A DNA stretch of 9,088 bases from Defluviitaleaceae bacterium (lineage in GTDB: Bacteria > Bacillota > Clostridia > Lachnospirales > UBA5962): assembly GCA_009780765.1 (NCBI GenBank), contig WQZK01000059.1, positions 1 to 9,088 on the forward strand, written 5' to 3'. Each line of letters starts with the position of its first letter. The first letter of the stretch is position 1. Both the position numbers and the translations under genes were made by a program. This document shows positions 6,194-9,088 of this stretch, one piece after another. The notes beneath the pieces are model-generated. The model was not told where the DNA came from. It saw only the letters and a list, made by a program, of their open reading frames with translations, and did not search any database.

Positions 6194-8498
6194 ACGTATA
6201 CATACAAAAAATAAAAGTTTGCCTATGTTTATATTAAGCTTAGTGGGGTTCTTTATTGGAAGAGTTGCACTTTTCCAGTTTATGAACCCCATAGCCCTAG
6301 CATATTTAACTTTTTTTATGGGCAAAACCTCTAAAACGCTTTCAATCTTTGTGTTTACAGGGATTGGTATTATAACTCGTTTTGAAGGGCTATATACCTT
6401 AAAATATATGGCTATATTAGTAGTAGTATATATCATAGATGTTATTTTAAAAGGGCTTTCTATAAAGCTTGATAGAAAATTTGCAGCCATGATAACATCT
6501 ACAATTGCACTAATATGCGGCTTGATTTTTGCGTATTTTTATCAAAGCACGTATTTCTTGTTTTTAGCTGTTTTAGAAGGAGTTTTAGTGTTTTCGCTCT
6601 CGTTTATACTAAAATCAGGAATAGAAACATTTGAAAAATTTAGCTTTAAAGACCTATCTAACGAAACCCTTATAAGCCTAAGCCTTGTGCTTGGTGCAAT
6701 TATTTGCGGTGTTGCCGATATTTACATAGGGAGCATATCACTTAAATTTTTATTTTCGTCTATCGTAATTTTAATTGTTGCCTACAGTGGCGGAGCGGTT
6801 TACGGTGCAACAAGCGGCGTTTTGCTTGGCTTTATTTTAACGCTTATGGGGTTTTCTAACTATTCGCTTTTGGGCATTCTAAGCATTGCGGGACTCATTG
6901 GCGGAGTTATGAAAGACACAAAAAAAATAGGTACAATGGGCGGATACTTAGCTGGCGGACTTATAACCTCTTTATATCTTGATACTGGCATATTAAACTT
7001 AGGGCTTTTATACAGCGTTTTGCCTGCACTTGTAATATTTTTCTTTATACCTGAAAAATACTTTCCTAATATTACTGGCACTATAAAATCAGCACCAAAA
7101 AATTCTGAAACCTACTTAGAAAAAATTAGAGAACTAACAACCGAAAAACTTGATGGCTTTTCTTCGGCTCTTAAAAACCTTAGCTTAACTTTTAGCGATA
7201 TTTCAGAGAAAAAGACAATGCTAATGCAAAAAGATGTTTCAAAAATAATAGACGATGTGCTAGAAAAGATATGCGATAACTGCCCAAACTCAAAAAAATG
7301 TTGGCAAGAAGATTTTTATTCGTCATACCAGCTAAGTTTTGCACTTCTAGAAATTTGCGAAAAAAAAGGATATATCAAATTAAGTGATTTAAAAGAAGAA
7401 CACTACAATACTTGCGAATACTTAGAAACCTTTGCCGATGAAATAAACAGAACGTTTGAAATATATAAAAACAATCTTTACTGGCACAACAAAATTGCAG
7501 AAAGCCGCGAGCTTGTTTCAGAACAACTTTTGGCAGTTTCAAGCGTTATAAAAAATTTATCAAACGAGGTTGATTTTTCTTCAAGTTTTAACAAAAGTCT
7601 TGAAGATAGAATTACTTCAGAACTTAAAAAAGATAAAATAGATTTTTCTGCGATAAGCGTTTTAGAAACGAATGAAAATAAATATGAGGTAATTATAAAT
7701 AAGAATAATTGTGATGACAAAATTACCTGCACAAAGGATATTGTACCAGTTTTAAATACAATTCTTGGTAGAACAATGAAAAAGGCTGATGCTAAATGCG
7801 CAAATCAAAGTGTTTGCAGGCTAAAATTTAAAGAAGACGGAAAATACCGCATAACAACTGGCGTTTCTATGGCAGCTAAAGAAGGATACGCTGATTCGGG
7901 CGATAGTTATTCTATAATGAACATACAAGGCGACAAAAGTGTTTTGGTACTTTCCGACGGAATGGGTTCGGGCGAAAAAGCAGCAAACGAGAGCCGTGCA
8001 GCCATCGAAATTTTAGAAGAATTTATACAAACTGGATTCGATAAAGAAACCGCTATAAAAATTATAAATTCAGTTTTGGTGTTAAAATCTGCAAGAGATT
8101 CGTTCGCAACATTTGACATATGCTCTATAGACTTATATTCGGGCTATGCCGAGTTTATTAAAATAGGTGCCGTTTCGTCCTATATCCTTCGAGATGGCGA
8201 AGTTTTAAGCATTAAATCAAATTCTTTGCCAATTGGAATTTTATCAACAGTAGACACCGAAATTACAACAAAAAAACTTCGGGATGGCGATATAATTATC
8301 ATGCTAACTGATGGGCTTACCGAAATTTTTGGACAAATCAACAAAGAAGAATGGATTATAGAAGCTTTAGAAAATTTATATTTAGAAAATCCCGCAGAAA
8401 TTTCAGATTATTTGCTTAATAAGGCAAAAGAGTTTTCAAAAGGCGAAATAAAAGATGATATGACTGTTTTAGTTGTTAAGTTTACAGAAAAACTTTAA
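6138..8498 (+). CDS. spoIIE: Stage II sporulation protein E (PP2C-type membrane phosphatase)
   Basis: SpoIIE dephosphorylates the anti-anti-sigma factor SpoIIAA, freeing SigF in the forespore, and also takes part in polar septation. The 786-residue protein has a basic N-terminal tail (1-28), about ten hydrophobic segments (about 29-305), a regulatory region (about 325-585) and a C-terminal PP2C domain. The phosphatase metal-site motifs are LVLSDGMGSGEKA (D607), IIIMLTDGLTEIF (D725) and KDDMTVLVV (D773-D774); FDICSIDLYSG and SLPIGIL are also typical. A cysteine group, C379, C382 and C388-W389, opens the region after the membrane part, with C407 and C426 further on. The ATG at 6138 has AGGAG at 6123-6127, 10 bases upstream. 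It overlaps the previous gene by 56 bp in the +1 frame. A Spo0A/SigA-type promoter lies just upstream. No tilS/hpt-like gene follows within the window, although that is common after spoIIE in related bacteria. Confidence 0.97.
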   Translation: MEKPAVLRRNQSKSRTATRRIHTKNKSLPMFILSLVGFFIGRVALFQFMNPIALAYLTFFMGKTSKTLSIFVFTGIGIITRFEGLYTLKYMAILVVVYIIDVILKGLSIKLDRKFAAMITSTIALICGLIFAYFYQSTYFLFLAVLEGVLVFSLSFILKSGIETFEKFSFKDLSNETLISLSLVLGAIICGVADIYIGSISLKFLFSSIVILIVAYSGGAVYGATSGVLLGFILTLMGFSNYSLLGILSIAGLIGGVMKDTKKIGTMGGYLAGGLITSLYLDTGILNLGLLYSVLPALVIFFFIPEKYFPNITGTIKSAPKNSETYLEKIRELTTEKLDGFSSALKNLSLTFSDISEKKTMLMQKDVSKIIDDVLEKICDNCPNSKKCWQEDFYSSYQLSFALLEICEKKGYIKLSDLKEEHYNTCEYLETFADEINRTFEIYKNNLYWHNKIAESRELVSEQLLAVSSVIKNLSNEVDFSSSFNKSLEDRITSELKKDKIDFSAISVLETNENKYEVIINKNNCDDKITCTKDIVPVLNTILGRTMKKADAKCANQSVCRLKFKEDGKYRITTGVSMAAKEGYADSGDSYSIMNIQGDKSVLVLSDGMGSGEKAANESRAAIEILEEFIQTGFDKETAIKIINSVLVLKSARDSFATFDICSIDLYSGYAEFIKIGAVSSYILRDGEVLSIKSNSLPIGILSTVDTEITTKKLRDGDIIIMLTDGLTEIFGQINKEEWIIEALENLYLENPAEISDYLLNKAKEFSKGEIKDDMTVLVVKFTEKL

Positions 8499-8557
8499 AG
8501 TCGTTTAAATCGAAAGCCACAACTTAAGTGCTGGTTAGTGTTAATAAATATACTGTG

Positions 8558-8589
8558 AAGCGGATACTTCGTGTAGGAAGTATCCGCTT
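8558..8589. terminator. Perfect 13-bp hairpin after spoIIE, possible two-way terminator
   Basis: AAGCGGATACTTC (8558-8570) and GAAGTATCCGCTT (8577-8589) are exact reverse complements around the 6-base loop GTGTAG. It starts 60 bases after the spoIIE stop and lies between two genes read towards each other, so it could end transcription from both sides. Neither side has a clear T run (plus side TTTAGAC, minus side CACAGTA), so termination strength is uncertain. Confidence 0.55.
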
Positions 8590-8590
8590 T

Positions 8591-8679
8591 AGACTTGTAG
8601 CAATATTGATATTTTAGCCTCGAAACTTCGCTCCTCACGCTCGTTTCTTACCGAAAATTTTGAATTTCGCTACAAGTCT
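8591..8679. repeat. 89-bp nested inverted repeat (possible MITE or structured RNA)
   Basis: The ends AGACTTGTAGC (8591-8601) and GCTACAAGTCT (8669-8679) are perfect 11-bp inverted copies. Nested inside are ATTTT/AAAAT (8611-8615 and 8654-8658) and GAAAC/GTTTC (8622-8626 and 8643-8647), so the whole unit can fold into one long arm. A TTT triplet flanks both ends (8588-8590 and 8680-8682), which could be a short target duplication but is weak evidence in AT-rich DNA. No ORF is inside. A small miniature transposon, a terminator-like structure or an interspersed repeat are all possible. Confidence 0.5.
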
Positions 8680-8728
8680 TTTGTCTGTCCGCAAGTGGCA
8701 TACATTTGTTGTTTACTGAAAACGGCTG

Positions 8729-9088
8729 TTATATACCTATTTTACAAACCGTTTCATCATCAATAACACGCCCATCTTCCATAAAGCCGTATGCAGCGAA
8801 GGTTCTCTTTGAAGCGATATTTTCAGGAACATATGATGCAAAACACCAATTCGCATCACCAAGAAACTTTGCTTTTACCTTTTCCATAGCAAGGCGGAGG
8901 ATTTCTTTGCCAAAGCCCTTTCCTTGATGCTCTTTGTCCACAAAAAGTCGCCAAAAATAATAAACAGGCTCATCGCTAAAGATTCCATACTCATCATCTT
9001 CTTCATTGGGGTGCATATAACCAATCATCGCAAAACCGACCATTTTTCCGTCAGAGTATGCGGCAAACGGAGCGGCACGGTTGCCTTC
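8729..9088 (-). CDS. GNAT family N-acetyltransferase, 3' part, runs off the right edge
   Basis: GNAT enzymes move an acetyl group from acetyl-CoA to an amine or other acceptor. The 119 visible residues stay open to the window edge, so the N-terminal strand and helices are outside. Visible are the central sheet (FAAYSDGKMVGFAMIGY), the strand YYFWRLFVDKEHQGKGFGKEI holding the acetyl-CoA pyrophosphate loop Q55-G-K-G-F-G60 (counted from the edge), and the C-terminal VPENIASKRTFAAYGF block. The pattern resembles polyamine/diamine or antibiotic-type acetyltransferases, but the substrate cannot be assigned. An ATG at 9043 could start a 104-residue form, but that would remove the first part of the fold. 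The gene is convergent with spoIIE. Its G+C is clearly higher than its neighbours' (27 and 28 of 60 bases in two samples, against 17 and 18 of 60 in dnaG and spoIIE), which hints at later acquisition. Confidence 0.88.
   Translation of the reverse strand, partial: EGNRAAPFAAYSDGKMVGFAMIGYMHPNEEDDEYGIFSDEPVYYFWRLFVDKEHQGKGFGKEILRLAMEKVKAKFLGDANWCFASYVPENIASKRTFAAYGFMEDGRVIDDETVCKIGI

Noticed and set aside
8706..8927. Plus-strand frame of 73 codons
   Set aside because: It is antisense to the GNAT gene, whose acetyl-CoA loop and C-terminal motif identify the real frame.
8729..9043. ATG at 9043 as the true start of the GNAT gene
   Set aside because: The frame stays open to the window edge with GNAT-like residues, and starting here would remove the first part of the fold.

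Overview
The window looks like a low-GC, endospore-forming member of the Clostridia. Sample counts in the core genes give roughly 30% G+C. The genes use Shine-Dalgarno-type ribosome sites (GAGGTG, GGGGAGG) and include TTG and GTG starts. A full-length spoIIE shows spore formation. I cannot name a genus from the sequence alone.

Minus strand, read right to left from 4717 to 1: lspA (lipoprotein signal peptidase) overlaps rluD (23S rRNA pseudouridine synthase) by 8 bp. A 124-bp gap follows, then dgt (HD-domain dNTP triphosphohydrolase), dnaG (primase) 3 bp later, and the first 127 codons of rpoD (primary sigma factor) after 71 bp. The gap before dgt holds a good match to a SigH promoter and a strong hairpin. 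A weaker SigH-like match lies at the end of dnaG in front of rpoD. dgt-dnaG-rpoD therefore looks like a macromolecular-synthesis type unit that could also be read early in sporulation.

Plus strand, from 4805 to 8498: an uncharacterised 462-residue protein (predicted beta-propeller, coiled coil, acidic tail) overlaps spoIIE by 56 bp in another frame. The spoIIE promoter appears to sit inside the 3' part of that gene: a TTGACA and a TATACT 21 bp apart, with a Spo0A-box-like sequence over the -35. This is the unusual spaced layout known for Spo0A-activated SigA promoters of spoIIE and spoIIG in Bacillus subtilis. SpoIIE is the membrane PP2C phosphatase that activates SigF in the forespore.

Right edge, 8499 to 9088: an intergenic stretch with a perfect 13-bp hairpin and an 89-bp nested inverted repeat, then the 3' part of a convergent GNAT acetyltransferase gene that is visibly richer in G+C (about 46% in two samples) and may be a later arrival.

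Most of the window is core machinery. The best candidates for something undescribed are the propeller/coiled-coil protein coupled to spoIIE, and the possible SigH and Spo0A control sites, which would tie replication, transcription and sporulation genes together.
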